Source of the DNA: Myxococcales bacterium
Lineage (GTDB): Bacteria; Myxococcota_A; UBA9160; SMWR01
Direction of reading: 5' to 3'
Assembly (NCBI GenBank): GCA_022561775.1
Contig: JADFQO010000004.1
Span: 1 to 64,000 of the forward strand
Length of the DNA: 64,000 bases
The position numbers were made by a program, and so were the translations under genes. Position 1 is the stretch's first letter; the number at the start of each line of letters is the position of its first letter. The notes below the pieces were generated by a model. The model searched no databases. It worked only from the letters and a program-made list of their open reading frames with translations, and was not told where the DNA came from. Below, in pieces: positions 17,326 to 26,086 of the stretch.

Positions 17326-18966
17326 ATGACACCCCCCACGACACGCCGGAGCCTTTGCTCCAAACGGTTCAAAGGAGCGATCGACCTGGTTCTCGGTGTC
17401 GCGCTGCTCGCCCTGGTACCGATCGCACCCGCGGTCGCCAAAGCCGCCGACAAGCCCAACATTATCGTAATCTGGGGCGACGACATCGGTCGCAGCAACC
17501 TCAGCACGTTCACGGAAGGGATGATGGGTTACCGCACGCCCAACATCGACCGCATCGCGAACGAGGGCATGAAGTTCACCGACTACTACGCCGAGCAGAG
17601 TTGCACGGCGGGTCGTTCGTCGTTCATCACCGGCCAGGCCGTCTTCCGTACCGGGCTCAGCAAGGTCGGATTGCCCGGCGCCAAGCAGGGGCTGAGCGAC
17701 AAGGATCCGACGATCGCCGAATTGCTCAAGAACCACGGCTACGCGACCGGGCAATTCGGCAAGAACCACCTGGGCGACCGCAACGAATTCCTGCCCACGG
17801 TCCACGGCTTCGACGAATTCTACGGCAACCTCTACCACCTGAACGCGGAGGAAGAGCCCGAGGAAACCGACTACCCGAAGAACCCCGCCTTCAGGGCCAA
17901 GTACGGGCCGCGCGGCGTGATGGACTGCAAGGCCAGTAGCAAGGACGACAAGACCGTCGATCCCCGGTTCGGAAAGATGGGCAAGCAGGTGTGCAAGGAC
18001 ACCGGACCGCTGACCCGCAAACGCATGGAGACCATCGACGACGACATCGCGGCGCGAGCCCAGGACTTCATGCGGCGCCAGGTCAAGGCCGATAAGCCCA
18101 TCTTCCTGTGGATCAACTTCACCCACATGCACCTCTGGACGCATACGAAACCGGAGAGTCTCGGCCAGGCCGGAGAGTTCCAAGGCTTCTATCACGACAC
18201 GATGATCGACCACGACAAGAATGTTGGTTCGATCCTCGACGAGATCGACAAGCTCGGCATCGCCGAGAACACGATCGTCTTTTATGGCACGGACAACGGC
18301 CCGCACATGAACACCTGGCCCGATGCTGCGATGACCCCGTTTCGCAATGAGAAGAACACTGGCTGGGAAGGCGGGTTCCGCGTGCCCGCCATGGTGCGCT
18401 GGCCCGGCAAGATCAAGGCAGGCACCGTCTCGAACGAGATCATGTCGAACCTTGACTGGATGCCGACTCTCCTGGCGGCCGCAGGCGAGCCCGATGTCAA
18501 GCAGAAGCTTCTGAAAGGCCACAAGGCCGCCGGCAAGAAGTTCAAGGTCCACCTCGATGGCTACAACTTCCTCCCCTACCTCACGGGCAAGGAGAAGGCT
18601 GGCCCGCGTATCGAGTACTTCTACTTCTCGGATGATGGCGACTTGCTGGCCATGCGCCACGGCAACTGGAAGATGCATTTCAAGGTGCAGGACCAGCCGG
18701 GCACCCTGGAGCTATGGCAGAGAGAGTTCCGAGACCTTCGACTCCCCTACCTGTTCAACCTGAGGACGGATCCTTACGAGCGGGCCACGATTACGTCGAA
18801 CGACTACTGGAACTGGTACATCCGTCACGTCTTCCTGCTGGTGCCTGCGCAGGAGAAGGTCGGGGAATTCCTCGCCACCTTCAAGGAGTATCCGCCGCGC
18901 CAGAAGGCTGCGAGCTTTACCATCGACCAGGTCTTACAGAAGTTGCAGAGTGCGCACGGCGGCTAA
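17326..18966 (+). CDS. Type I sulfatase (arylsulfatase family), exported
   Basis: 546 residues; ATG after AAGGAG. A long signal ends at AVAKAADKP. The catalytic core is clear: metal ligands in NIIVIWGDDIG (Asp52, Asp53) and the formylglycine motif CTAGR with Cys93 in SCTAGRSSFITG. GKNHLGD supplies the conserved Lys/His, and FYGTDNGP with KNTGWEGGFRVP completes the active site. It needs an FGE or anSME maturase elsewhere. Role: hydrolysis of a sulfate ester in the periplasm; substrate not deducible. Flanking HAD phosphatase, barrel and MBL hydrolase suggest a small catabolic island. Confidence 0.93.
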   Translation: MTPPTTRRSLCSKRFKGAIDLVLGVALLALVPIAPAVAKAADKPNIIVIWGDDIGRSNLSTFTEGMMGYRTPNIDRIANEGMKFTDYYAEQSCTAGRSSFITGQAVFRTGLSKVGLPGAKQGLSDKDPTIAELLKNHGYATGQFGKNHLGDRNEFLPTVHGFDEFYGNLYHLNAEEEPEETDYPKNPAFRAKYGPRGVMDCKASSKDDKTVDPRFGKMGKQVCKDTGPLTRKRMETIDDDIAARAQDFMRRQVKADKPIFLWINFTHMHLWTHTKPESLGQAGEFQGFYHDTMIDHDKNVGSILDEIDKLGIAENTIVFYGTDNGPHMNTWPDAAMTPFRNEKNTGWEGGFRVPAMVRWPGKIKAGTVSNEIMSNLDWMPTLLAAAGEPDVKQKLLKGHKAAGKKFKVHLDGYNFLPYLTGKEKAGPRIEYFYFSDDGDLLAMRHGNWKMHFKVQDQPGTLELWQREFRDLRLPYLFNLRTDPYERATITSNDYWNWYIRHVFLLVPAQEKVGEFLATFKEYPPRQKAASFTIDQVLQKLQSAHGG

Positions 18967-19087
18967 ACCCGCGGTGTGACGCTGGGCGGGCCCGTACCAC
19001 GCCGAGGCGTGCCAGGGGCACGGTCTGACGCCCGTTCACGAAAGGTCCTGAACATCATTGCTGAGAAAGAGGAGAGAAGATTCCATC

Positions 19088-20305
19088 ATGCTGCAGTCAA
19101 ATTTAGCCTTTTCAGTGCTGGCCGCCGCGGCCCTGGCGTTCACTAGCTCAGCCTATGCCGCCCCCCCACAGGATAACGTGGTCGATGGGCAGCTCTATCC
19201 GCAAGGCCGCACTCCCGCGAAGATCGAAAACCACAATTACCCGACGACCTATTACCCCAACACGGAGCTGCTGGGGTCGGAAGAAATGCGGATTACGGCG
19301 CTGGGGACCGGTATGCCGAACCCGACCAAGAACCAGGCATCCATTTCCTATCTGGTTGAGCTGGGCAATGGGGACAAATTTGTTTTCGATATCGGGTACG
19401 GCGCTATGGCCAACCTGTATGCGCTGCGCCCCGATTTTGCCAAGGTCGACAAGGTGTTTGCCAGTCACCTACACACGGACCATGTCGGTGACTTTGCCTC
19501 CCTTCTGGTCGGTGGGTGGCTCGGTGGCCGCTACACGCCCCTGCACCTGTATGGTGCCTCCGGCAGTAAGCCTGAGTTGGGCACCAAGGCCTTTGTAGAG
19601 AACACCCAAAAGACTTGGGCCTGGGATATCGCCGGTCGCTCAGGCGCCTTGCCAGATGCAGGCGGGAAAATCATCGCGCATGAGTTCGACTTCAAGGGCA
19701 TCAACCAGGTTGTCTATCAGAAAAATGGCGTAGTCATCCGCTCCTGGCCGGCGATCCACGTATTGGATGGTTCCGTGAGTTACAGCCTGGAATGGAAAGG
19801 CCTCAAGTATGTGTTTGGTGGCGATACCTATCCCAACAAATGGTACATCGAGTACGCCAAGGGTGCGGACGTTGCCAGCCACGAACTCTTTGCGCCCCCG
19901 GAACTGCTCGCCAAGATGTTTGGCTGGGATATGAATCAGGCAATCTGGGTGGCGACGAGAATCCACACCAGTCCGCAGGCCTTCGGCAAGGTGATGTCGG
20001 CAGTGAACCCGCGCCTGGCAGTGGGATACCACTCCATTCAAGACATCCTCAGTACCATCGCAATTAATGACGGGGTGCGCGAGGTTTACGGGGGCAACCT
20101 AGCCATCGCCACGGATTTGATGGTGATCAATGTCACCAAGGACAACATTACAGTTCGCTTGGCGATTGTGGATGAAAATGTCAATCCGCCGGGTGCGAGC
20201 AGAGAATATCTGGAAGCCAAGCGCACCGGAAAAGCCACTCCATCGAAGTTCATCGAAGAGGGCAAGTGGAAAGAGTACACACCGCCGCCGATGCCAAAGA
20301 AATAG
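19088..20305 (+). CDS. Exported MBL-fold metallo-hydrolase
   Basis: 405 residues from ATG 19088; a TTG at 19058 is less likely. A clear signal peptide ends AYAAPPQ. The metal site HLHTDHVGD gives His127, His129, Asp131 and His132; later ligands probably lie in FGGDTYPN and YHSIQDI. The opening DNVVDGQLYPQGRTPAKIEN and NYPTTYYPNTELLGSEEMRI are characteristic of a group of RNase-Z-like MBL proteins. From memory these are labelled GntH-like after the guanitoxin cluster; I cannot confirm that role. By eye its third codon positions are less GC-rich than its neighbours, hinting at separate ancestry. Confidence 0.82.
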   Translation: MLQSNLAFSVLAAAALAFTSSAYAAPPQDNVVDGQLYPQGRTPAKIENHNYPTTYYPNTELLGSEEMRITALGTGMPNPTKNQASISYLVELGNGDKFVFDIGYGAMANLYALRPDFAKVDKVFASHLHTDHVGDFASLLVGGWLGGRYTPLHLYGASGSKPELGTKAFVENTQKTWAWDIAGRSGALPDAGGKIIAHEFDFKGINQVVYQKNGVVIRSWPAIHVLDGSVSYSLEWKGLKYVFGGDTYPNKWYIEYAKGADVASHELFAPPELLAKMFGWDMNQAIWVATRIHTSPQAFGKVMSAVNPRLAVGYHSIQDILSTIAINDGVREVYGGNLAIATDLMVINVTKDNITVRLAIVDENVNPPGASREYLEAKRTGKATPSKFIEEGKWKEYTPPPMPKK

Positions 20306-20365
20306 GGGGGCTTCATGCAGGGAGCAAATAAGAAGTACGGCTTGGAGTAGCCGGCTCTCGCGGCG

Positions 20366-22099
20366 ATGGCAGTGCGAGCGACAGCACGCCTGATTCTGCT
20401 CTGCATCGGTGCATTGCTGGCCTTCGGCGCCTGCCGTGCGGCCGCCGATGCCATCATCGTCAGCCGCGCGATGACGGCCACGACCATCGCGGAGGTCTTC
20501 GTCGAGGAGTCCCAGGTTCGCGTCGAGCTGGAGATCGGCATTCCGGATCGCGGGCCGTTCCGCAACCTGCTGCCAGACGAGCTCTTGCGCGAAGGGGAGA
20601 CGCTGCCGCCCCGCAAGGAACGCCTTCGCGCCTTCTTCGATCGCGACTTGGTAATCCGGCCCGATTCCGGCGGCGCCATCCGCGGGCGCGTCGTGTCCAC
20701 GGAGATCCGGCCGCGGATCCGCCGGGACGAAGTGAGTGGCGAGCCCCTTCCCGCCGGCGAGGAGGAGCCCGAGCGTGTGCTCTTTGCGGAGCTCTTGTAC
20801 CCGCTCGGGCAGCGGCCCGAGACCCTGACCCTGTCGTCGCCGGAAGGCGCCGGCGTCGGCTTCGTGGTCTACCACCTGGGGCTTCCGGTGATCGACTTCC
20901 GCTACCTCGGTCGCGACGAGGTGCTCGACCTCGATTGGGAGGATCCCTGGTACTCGCGCTTTCGCAATCGCAACCTGCGCCGCCAGTACGATGCGCCCAT
21001 CCAGGTGTTCCTCTACGCGGAGCCCTACGAGGTGCGCGCCGAGGTCATCGCCCGCCCGCGCGACCTCGGCCACTGGCTCGACCTTGGGCTCGGCGGCGGC
21101 TCCACGATCCCGGTCGACGCGCAGCCCGAACTCCTCGACCGGGTGGCGGCGTTCCTGGCCGAGCACGTGGTCGTGAACATCGACGGCGCGCCCGCCGAGG
21201 GCACGCTCGACCGCATCCACTTCCTCCGGCGAACGCTGCGCACCAGCACGGTCATCGATCCGCCCGAAGAGCTCGAGCTGGTTTCCGCGACGCTGGGCGC
21301 GATCTTCGTGTTCCCGACCGCGGGTCTCCCCCAGGAGGCGTCGCTCCGCTGGGATCTCTTCAGCCCCCGCATCCAGCGGATTCCGGCCGCCGCCACCGAC
21401 GAAGCGGGTCCGCTGCCCACGGTCCTCGAGCCGGATGCGCCGGTGCTGCGCTGGCAGAACTTTCTGCGCAACCCGACCGTCCCCACCCTGGTGGAAGTTG
21501 CGGCCCCGGCGTCGTACACCGGCGCGCTGTCCGTGCTCGGCTGGCTGTGCGTTGCCCTGCTGGCCCTGGTGGTGGCCTGGCAGCTCGCGGAAACCCTGCG
21601 CGGGCGCGGGCTGGGGCGGCGCGGCCTGGCGCTGACGGCGCTACTCGTCCTCGTCGCGGGCGCGGCGCTCGGGCTCGGCCGCCTGCGGGCGCTGGACGAC
21701 GAGCGCGCCGCAGAGATCTTGGCCGGACTGCTGCACAACATTTACCGCGCTTTCGACTTCCGCGATGAGGAGACGATCTACGACGTGCTCGAGCGGAGCG
21801 TGGCGGGCGATCTGCTGGCCCGGATCTACCTCGAGACGCGCCGGGGACTCGAGCTGGCCAGCCAGGGGGGCGCGCGCGCCAAGGTGAAGGAGGTGTCCCT
21901 GGTGGAGGTGGACGCGCAGGAGTTCGGCGCGGGCGAGGGGTTCCGGGCGCGCTGCACCTGGACCGTCGCCGGGTCGGTGGGGCACTGGGGTCACGTGCAC
22001 CAGCGCATCAACCAGTACGAGGCCGCGATCGAGGTGCGGCCCGTCGACGGCGCCTGGAAGATCACCCGCCTCGACGTCATCCAGGAAGAGCGCCTCTAG
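20366..22099 (+). CDS. Large membrane-anchored protein of a metal-type ABC operon
   Basis: 577 residues. Signal-like N-terminus (LILLCIGALLAFGACRAAAD), a periplasmic domain of about 360 residues with many beta strands, two TM helices at about 397-417 and 425-445, and a 130-residue C-terminal domain (YRAFDFRDEETIYDVLERSV). Near residues 28-50 it has AIIVSRAMTATTIAEVFVEE. I do not recognise a named family. It is the first gene of a five-gene overlapping run: ATPase 2 nt later, FtsX-like permease, ZnuA-like binding protein, DUF4410 lipoprotein. I infer an accessory subunit exposed to the periplasm. The composition recalls the Vibrio Zrg zinc system; that comparison is from memory. Confidence 0.7.
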   Translation: MAVRATARLILLCIGALLAFGACRAAADAIIVSRAMTATTIAEVFVEESQVRVELEIGIPDRGPFRNLLPDELLREGETLPPRKERLRAFFDRDLVIRPDSGGAIRGRVVSTEIRPRIRRDEVSGEPLPAGEEEPERVLFAELLYPLGQRPETLTLSSPEGAGVGFVVYHLGLPVIDFRYLGRDEVLDLDWEDPWYSRFRNRNLRRQYDAPIQVFLYAEPYEVRAEVIARPRDLGHWLDLGLGGGSTIPVDAQPELLDRVAAFLAEHVVVNIDGAPAEGTLDRIHFLRRTLRTSTVIDPPEELELVSATLGAIFVFPTAGLPQEASLRWDLFSPRIQRIPAAATDEAGPLPTVLEPDAPVLRWQNFLRNPTVPTLVEVAAPASYTGALSVLGWLCVALLALVVAWQLAETLRGRGLGRRGLALTALLVLVAGAALGLGRLRALDDERAAEILAGLLHNIYRAFDFRDEETIYDVLERSVAGDLLARIYLETRRGLELASQGGARAKVKEVSLVEVDAQEFGAGEGFRARCTWTVAGSVGHWGHVHQRINQYEAAIEVRPVDGAWKITRLDVIQEERL

Positions 22100-22101
22100 C
22101 C

Positions 22102-22779
22102 GTGGCCTCGCCGAGCCCGCCCATGATCGAGATCCGCGACCTGGACTTCCGCTACGGGGAGGGCGACTTCGCGCTGCGAGTCCCGGAGTTGGTGGTGGAG
22201 CGGGGCGAGCGGGTCGCGCTGATCGGGCCGAGCGGTTCGGGAAAAACCACGCTCCTCCACCTGATCGCGGGCATCGCACTCCCCCGTGCAGGCCGGATCG
22301 CCACCGATGGCGTGGCGCTGCCCGATCTCGACGACGCGGCGCGGCGCGAATTCCGGATCCGCCGGATCGGCCTGGTCTTCCAGGAGTTCGAGCTGCTGGA
22401 GTACCTGAGCGTCCTCGACAACATCTTGTTGCCGTGCCGGATCAGCCCCGCGCTCCCGCTCAACGCCGCCGCACGTGAGCGGGCGGTGGCGCTGGCCCAC
22501 GGCGTCGGGATCGGAGAGAAGCTCGACCGCATGGCGGAGCGCCTTTCCCAGGGTGAGAAGCAGCGCGTGGCCGTGTGCCGTGCGCTGCTGGTCGCCCCTG
22601 GACTGATCCTGGCCGACGAGCCCACCGGCAATCTGGATCCCGACAACAAGGAGCGGGTCCTGGACATCCTGATCGAACGCGCCCAGCAGAGCGGAGCGAC
22701 ACTGATCACGGTCACCCACGACCGCGACCTGCTGGAGCGCTTCGAGCGCGTGATCGACTTCCGCGAGCTTCTGTCGTGA
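22102..22779 (+). CDS. ABC transporter ATPase, LolD/MacB type
   Basis: 225 residues from GTG 22102, or 218 from the ATG at 22123. Complete motifs: Walker A GPSGSGKTT, Q-loop VFQEFELL, signature LSQGEKQRV, Walker B LILADEPTGNLDP and H-loop VTHD. The size and the EPTGNLD sequence are typical of ATPases that work with FtsX-like permeases, not with ZnuB. The stop overlaps the permease start (GTGA). It energises the 20.4-25.0 kb transporter. Confidence 0.93.
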   Translation: MASPSPPMIEIRDLDFRYGEGDFALRVPELVVERGERVALIGPSGSGKTTLLHLIAGIALPRAGRIATDGVALPDLDDAARREFRIRRIGLVFQEFELLEYLSVLDNILLPCRISPALPLNAAARERAVALAHGVGIGEKLDRMAERLSQGEKQRVAVCRALLVAPGLILADEPTGNLDPDNKERVLDILIERAQQSGATLITVTHDRDLLERFERVIDFRELLS

Positions 22780-23957
22780 AGGACGTTCTCTATCTGGCCT
22801 GGCGCTACCTCGCCTACCACCGGGTGAAGACCGCGATCCTGATCGCGTCGATCGCGCTGATCGTGTACCTGCCGGTGGGGCTCAACGTGCTGGTCAGCCA
22901 GAGCGCGGCGGAGCTCACCGCGCGAGCGGAGTCGACGCCCCTGCTGCTGGGGGCGAAGGGGAGCCCCCTCGAGCTGGTGCTGAACTCGCTCTACTTCGAG
23001 TCCGAGGCGCCGGACACCACGACCTACGAACAGGCGGAGCGCATCGCTGCATCCGGGCTGGCCGAGGCCGTGCCGCTCTACATCCGCTTCCGCTCTCGAG
23101 AGCGCCCCATCGTCGGCACCTCCCTCGAATACTTCGCGGTGCGCTCTCTCCGGCTGGCGGCGGGCCGCCCGATGGCGGTGCTGGGCGAGTGCGTGCTGGG
23201 CGCCGAAGCGGCGCGCGCCCTCGAGGCCGGGCCCGGCGATTCCCTGGTCTCGTCTCCCGAGAGCGTCTTCGACCTGGCCGGGGTGTACCCGCTGCGCATG
23301 CGGGTGGTGGGCGTCCTCGAGCGCGCCCACACGCCCGACGATCGCGCGATCTTCGTCGACGTGAAGACTGCCTGGATCATCGAGGGCCTGGGACACGGTC
23401 ACCAGGACCTGGCGGCGCCGCAGGCGGCCTCGGCCGTGCTCTCGCGCACCGACGACCGGATCACCGCCAACGCGTCGATCGTCCAGTACAACGAGATCAC
23501 CGCCGACAACATCGACTCGTTCCACTTCCACGGCGAACTCAGCGGGTATCCCCTGACCGCCGTCATTGCTGTTCCCGAGAGCGAACGTTCAGGGGTGATC
23601 CTGCTCGGCCGCTACGAGGGCGCCGACCAGATCGCCCAGATCCTGCGTCCTGTGCAGGTGATGGACGAGCTCCTGGAGACGATCCTCACCATCCAGAGCT
23701 ACGTACTCGCGGCTGTCGCGGTGCTGGCCGTGGCGACGCTGGCCACCGCCGCCCTCGTCTTCTGGCTCGGCGTGCGGCTGCGGCGCCGGGAGCTCGAGAC
23801 CCTGTGGAAGATCGGGGGATCGCGCAGCGCGGTGGCCGGGGTCCTGGTCTCGGAGGTGGTCGTCGTCCTGGTGCTCGCCGCTGCGACCGCAGCCGGCCTC
23901 ACCGCCCTCACCAGCCGCTTCGGCTCGGCCGCGATCCGGATGTTCCTGCTGTCATGA
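22776..23957 (+). CDS. FtsX/MacB-type ABC permease
   Basis: 393 residues from the GTG overlapping the ATPase stop. TM1 lies at about residues 15-37 (KTAILIASIALIVYLPVGLN), followed by a periplasmic domain of about 260 residues. TM2 and TM3 are C-terminal (SYVLAAVAVLAVATLATAAL; VVVVLVLAAATAAGLTAL), with the short cytoplasmic loop RRRELETLWKIGGSRSAVAG typical of FtsX permeases. Only one TM precedes the ectodomain. Its stop overlaps the next ATG (ATGA). FtsX-like permeases usually act as mechanotransducers or lipid/protein extractors, so pairing with a ZnuA-like protein is unusual. Confidence 0.88.
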   Translation: MKDVLYLAWRYLAYHRVKTAILIASIALIVYLPVGLNVLVSQSAAELTARAESTPLLLGAKGSPLELVLNSLYFESEAPDTTTYEQAERIAASGLAEAVPLYIRFRSRERPIVGTSLEYFAVRSLRLAAGRPMAVLGECVLGAEAARALEAGPGDSLVSSPESVFDLAGVYPLRMRVVGVLERAHTPDDRAIFVDVKTAWIIEGLGHGHQDLAAPQAASAVLSRTDDRITANASIVQYNEITADNIDSFHFHGELSGYPLTAVIAVPESERSGVILLGRYEGADQIAQILRPVQVMDELLETILTIQSYVLAAVAVLAVATLATAALVFWLGVRLRRRELETLWKIGGSRSAVAGVLVSEVVVVLVLAAATAAGLTALTSRFGSAAIRMFLLS

Positions 23958-25054
23958 GAGTCCTCGCGCTGATCCTCGCCCTCACCGCGTTGGCGTGCGC
24001 GGACCGTGACGGGGAAGCCCCTGCGGCAGCGGAGCCGGAAGCGCCCCTCTCTGTGTACGTCGTCAACTACCCGCTGCAGTACTTCGCCGAGCGGATCGGT
24101 GGTGAGCAGGTGGCGGTGACGTTCCCCGCTCCGCCGGGGAGCGACCCCGCCTTCTGGTCACCTTCCGGGGAGACGGTGGCGGCGTACCAGAGAGCCGACG
24201 TCGTCCTGCTGAACGGCGCGGGTTACGCAAAGTGGGTGGGTCGCGCCTCGCTTCCGCGCGCCGGCCTGGTCGACACCTCGGCGAGCTTCCGCGATCGGTG
24301 GATTCCGCTCACGGGCAGCGTCAGCCACACCCACGGTCCCGAGGGCGCCCACGCGCACCGCGGCTGGGCGTTCACCACGTGGCTCGATCCGACGCTGGCG
24401 GCGCTCCAGGCCCGGGCGATCACCGACGCATTCGCCCGCGCGCGGCCCGCGCACGAGGCGGCCTTTCGCGGGCGTTTCGCAGCGCTGGCAGAGGCGCTCG
24501 CAGCGCTGGACAGCCGTCTCGCGGCCGCGGCGGAGGCCCTCGACGGAGCCCCGTTGCTCTTCTCTCATCCCGTCTACGACTACCTGATCCGCCGCTACGA
24601 GCTGAACGCGCGCTCCGTCCACTGGGAGCCCGACGAGAGTCCGACGCCCGCGATGTGGCGGGTGCTCGAGGAGTTGCTGACGACGTTCCCGGCGCGCTGC
24701 ATGCTCTGGGAGGCGGAGCCGCTCGCCGAGACGAAGGAACGCCTGCTGGGCCTGGGTGTGAGGAGTGCCGTCTACGCACCGCTCGGCGACACGCCCGAGA
24801 ACAGCGACTTCCTCTCCGGGATGCAGGAGAACGCCGATCGCGTCGAGGCGATCGCGCGCTCTCCGGAGGCCACGCCAGTGAGTTCGAAACAGATGCCCTC
24901 GCCTGGAGGAACAACCTCCTTGGGGAAAGAGCCAAGCTCAGAAGGACGCGGGCCGGGCCCCCCGCGGAGCGGCGTGCGCCAGGAGGCTGGTGTTGATCGC
25001 GACCCGCGATTGGCGCATGTTGGCTCTCCATTTGAGAAAGGAGCCCCCCAATGA
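23954..25054 (+). CDS. ZnuA-like metal-binding lipoprotein
   Basis: 366 residues, ATG overlapping the permease stop. Lipobox TALACAD (Cys about 14). The mature chain follows the cluster A-I zinc/manganese binding fold: VYVVNYPLQYFAERIGG, a His-rich loop (SHTHGPEGAHAH) near residue 120, a long backbone helix, then FSHPVYDYLIRRYELN. The last ~70 residues (after VEAIARSPEA) are low-complexity and overlap the leader of the next gene; they look like a read-through tail acquired by loss of the usual stop. Known role of the fold: capture of Zn or Mn in the periplasm. No ZnuB-type permease is nearby. Confidence 0.85.
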   Translation: MRVLALILALTALACADRDGEAPAAAEPEAPLSVYVVNYPLQYFAERIGGEQVAVTFPAPPGSDPAFWSPSGETVAAYQRADVVLLNGAGYAKWVGRASLPRAGLVDTSASFRDRWIPLTGSVSHTHGPEGAHAHRGWAFTTWLDPTLAALQARAITDAFARARPAHEAAFRGRFAALAEALAALDSRLAAAAEALDGAPLLFSHPVYDYLIRRYELNARSVHWEPDESPTPAMWRVLEELLTTFPARCMLWEAEPLAETKERLLGLGVRSAVYAPLGDTPENSDFLSGMQENADRVEAIARSPEATPVSSKQMPSPGGTTSLGKEPSSEGRGPGPPRSGVRQEAGVDRDPRLAHVGSPFEKGAPQ

Positions 25055-25752
25055 AGCGAATTCTTCGACCGTCAGCGCTGGCGATTTTCCTCCTGCTGGG
25101 CCTCGCCTGCGCCAGCGCCCGCGTCGATCCAGCTCAGAACTACGTTGGCGATGAGAGGCTGCCGAAGCCTCCGGTTCTTCTCGTCTACGACTTTGCGGTG
25201 TCGGCGGATGACGTCGTGCACGACACCCTGGGCTCCGAGTTCGCGCCAGACAGCGCCGCCAGCAGCAAGGAGATCCAGGAAGCCAGACAGGTTGCCATCG
25301 CGCTCTCGACGGAGATCGTGGCGAAGGTCAACGAACGCGGCATCAACGCAGCTCGTGCCACGAGTTCGAGCGTCCCTCCGGAGAACGCACTCGTGCTCAA
25401 GGGTCAGTTCCTGACGATCGACAAGGGCAGTCGCATCAAGCGCATGACGATCGGCTTCGGAGCGGGCAGCAGCGAGCTGCGCGTGCGCGCGCAGGTCTAC
25501 CAGGCCACCCCGTCCGGGCTGCGGCGCATCGCCCAGGCCGAGGCGGAGTCGCATGGCTCGAAGACGCCCGGTATGGCGCTGCCGATGGTGGGGGGTGCGG
25601 CGATGGGCGCGGCCGCGACCAGCGCGGTGGTCAGCGGCGGCATGAACATCACGCGGGAGGTGCGGGGACGGGGCGACGCCGACGCAGCGCGCATGGCCGA
25701 GGAGATCGCCAAGCGCGCCGAGGCCTTCTACCAGCGCCAGGGGTGGCTGTAG
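25051..25752 (+). CDS. DUF4410-family lipoprotein, second copy
   Basis: 233 residues; ATG overlaps the preceding stop (ATGA) and has AAAGGAG 8 nt upstream. Lipobox LGLACAS. Shares the DUF4410 layout with the protein at 7886-8596: PPVLLVYDFAVSADDVVHD, SSKEIQEARQVAIALSTEIV, LVLKGQFLTIDKGSRIKRMT, IGFGAGSSELRVRAQVYQ, and a closing FYQRQGWL that parallels the other copy's FEKQGWI. Its coupling to the ABC operon may be recent, since the binding-protein tail runs through its leader. Function unknown. Confidence 0.82.
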   Translation: MKRILRPSALAIFLLLGLACASARVDPAQNYVGDERLPKPPVLLVYDFAVSADDVVHDTLGSEFAPDSAASSKEIQEARQVAIALSTEIVAKVNERGINAARATSSSVPPENALVLKGQFLTIDKGSRIKRMTIGFGAGSSELRVRAQVYQATPSGLRRIAQAEAESHGSKTPGMALPMVGGAAMGAAATSAVVSGGMNITREVRGRGDADAARMAEEIAKRAEAFYQRQGWL

Positions 25753-25805
25753 CGGCTCTGTTCTTCTCCGCGAAAACGTCCCACAACAGCGAGCAGGTGC
25801 CGCGG

Positions 25806-25952
25806 GTCGGCCTCGCGGGCATCCTTGACCGCCGCCAATCGGGATCCCGAGACGGCATCGACCACCTCGATCGCAGCGGCATAGCGGCCTCCGGGAGTTC
25901 ACCCCGACGATAGCCAACGGCCGGGCGATCTGACGCATGCGCGGGGCGCGCG
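25806..25952 (-). repeat. Deletion-scar copy of the 36-kb DUF3313 locus
   Basis: Positions 25806-25875 match 35958-36027 base for base by eye (70 bp, inside the DUF3313 gene). Positions 25868-25952 match 36757-36842 with about six differences (start region and leader of the small exported-protein gene). The two source blocks are 729 bp apart and meet here at the shared TCGATCGCA. The copy therefore looks like a duplicate of that locus with an internal deletion at a 9-bp microhomology. On the complement it keeps the ribosome site and ATG but fuses out of frame, so it encodes nothing sensible. The rest of 25753-26086 shows no gene. Confidence 0.8.
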
Positions 25953-26086
25953 ATCGCGGCGGACTCCTCGTCTGAACTCGTGTAGCAGTCCGAGGCGAGC
26001 TGACCGAAGCCCCTCGCCGCGCCGGGGCGAGCCAATTCCTGTAGAGTCCGCCCGAGCCGAATCCCGCTAACGAGGCCTCACGCCGC

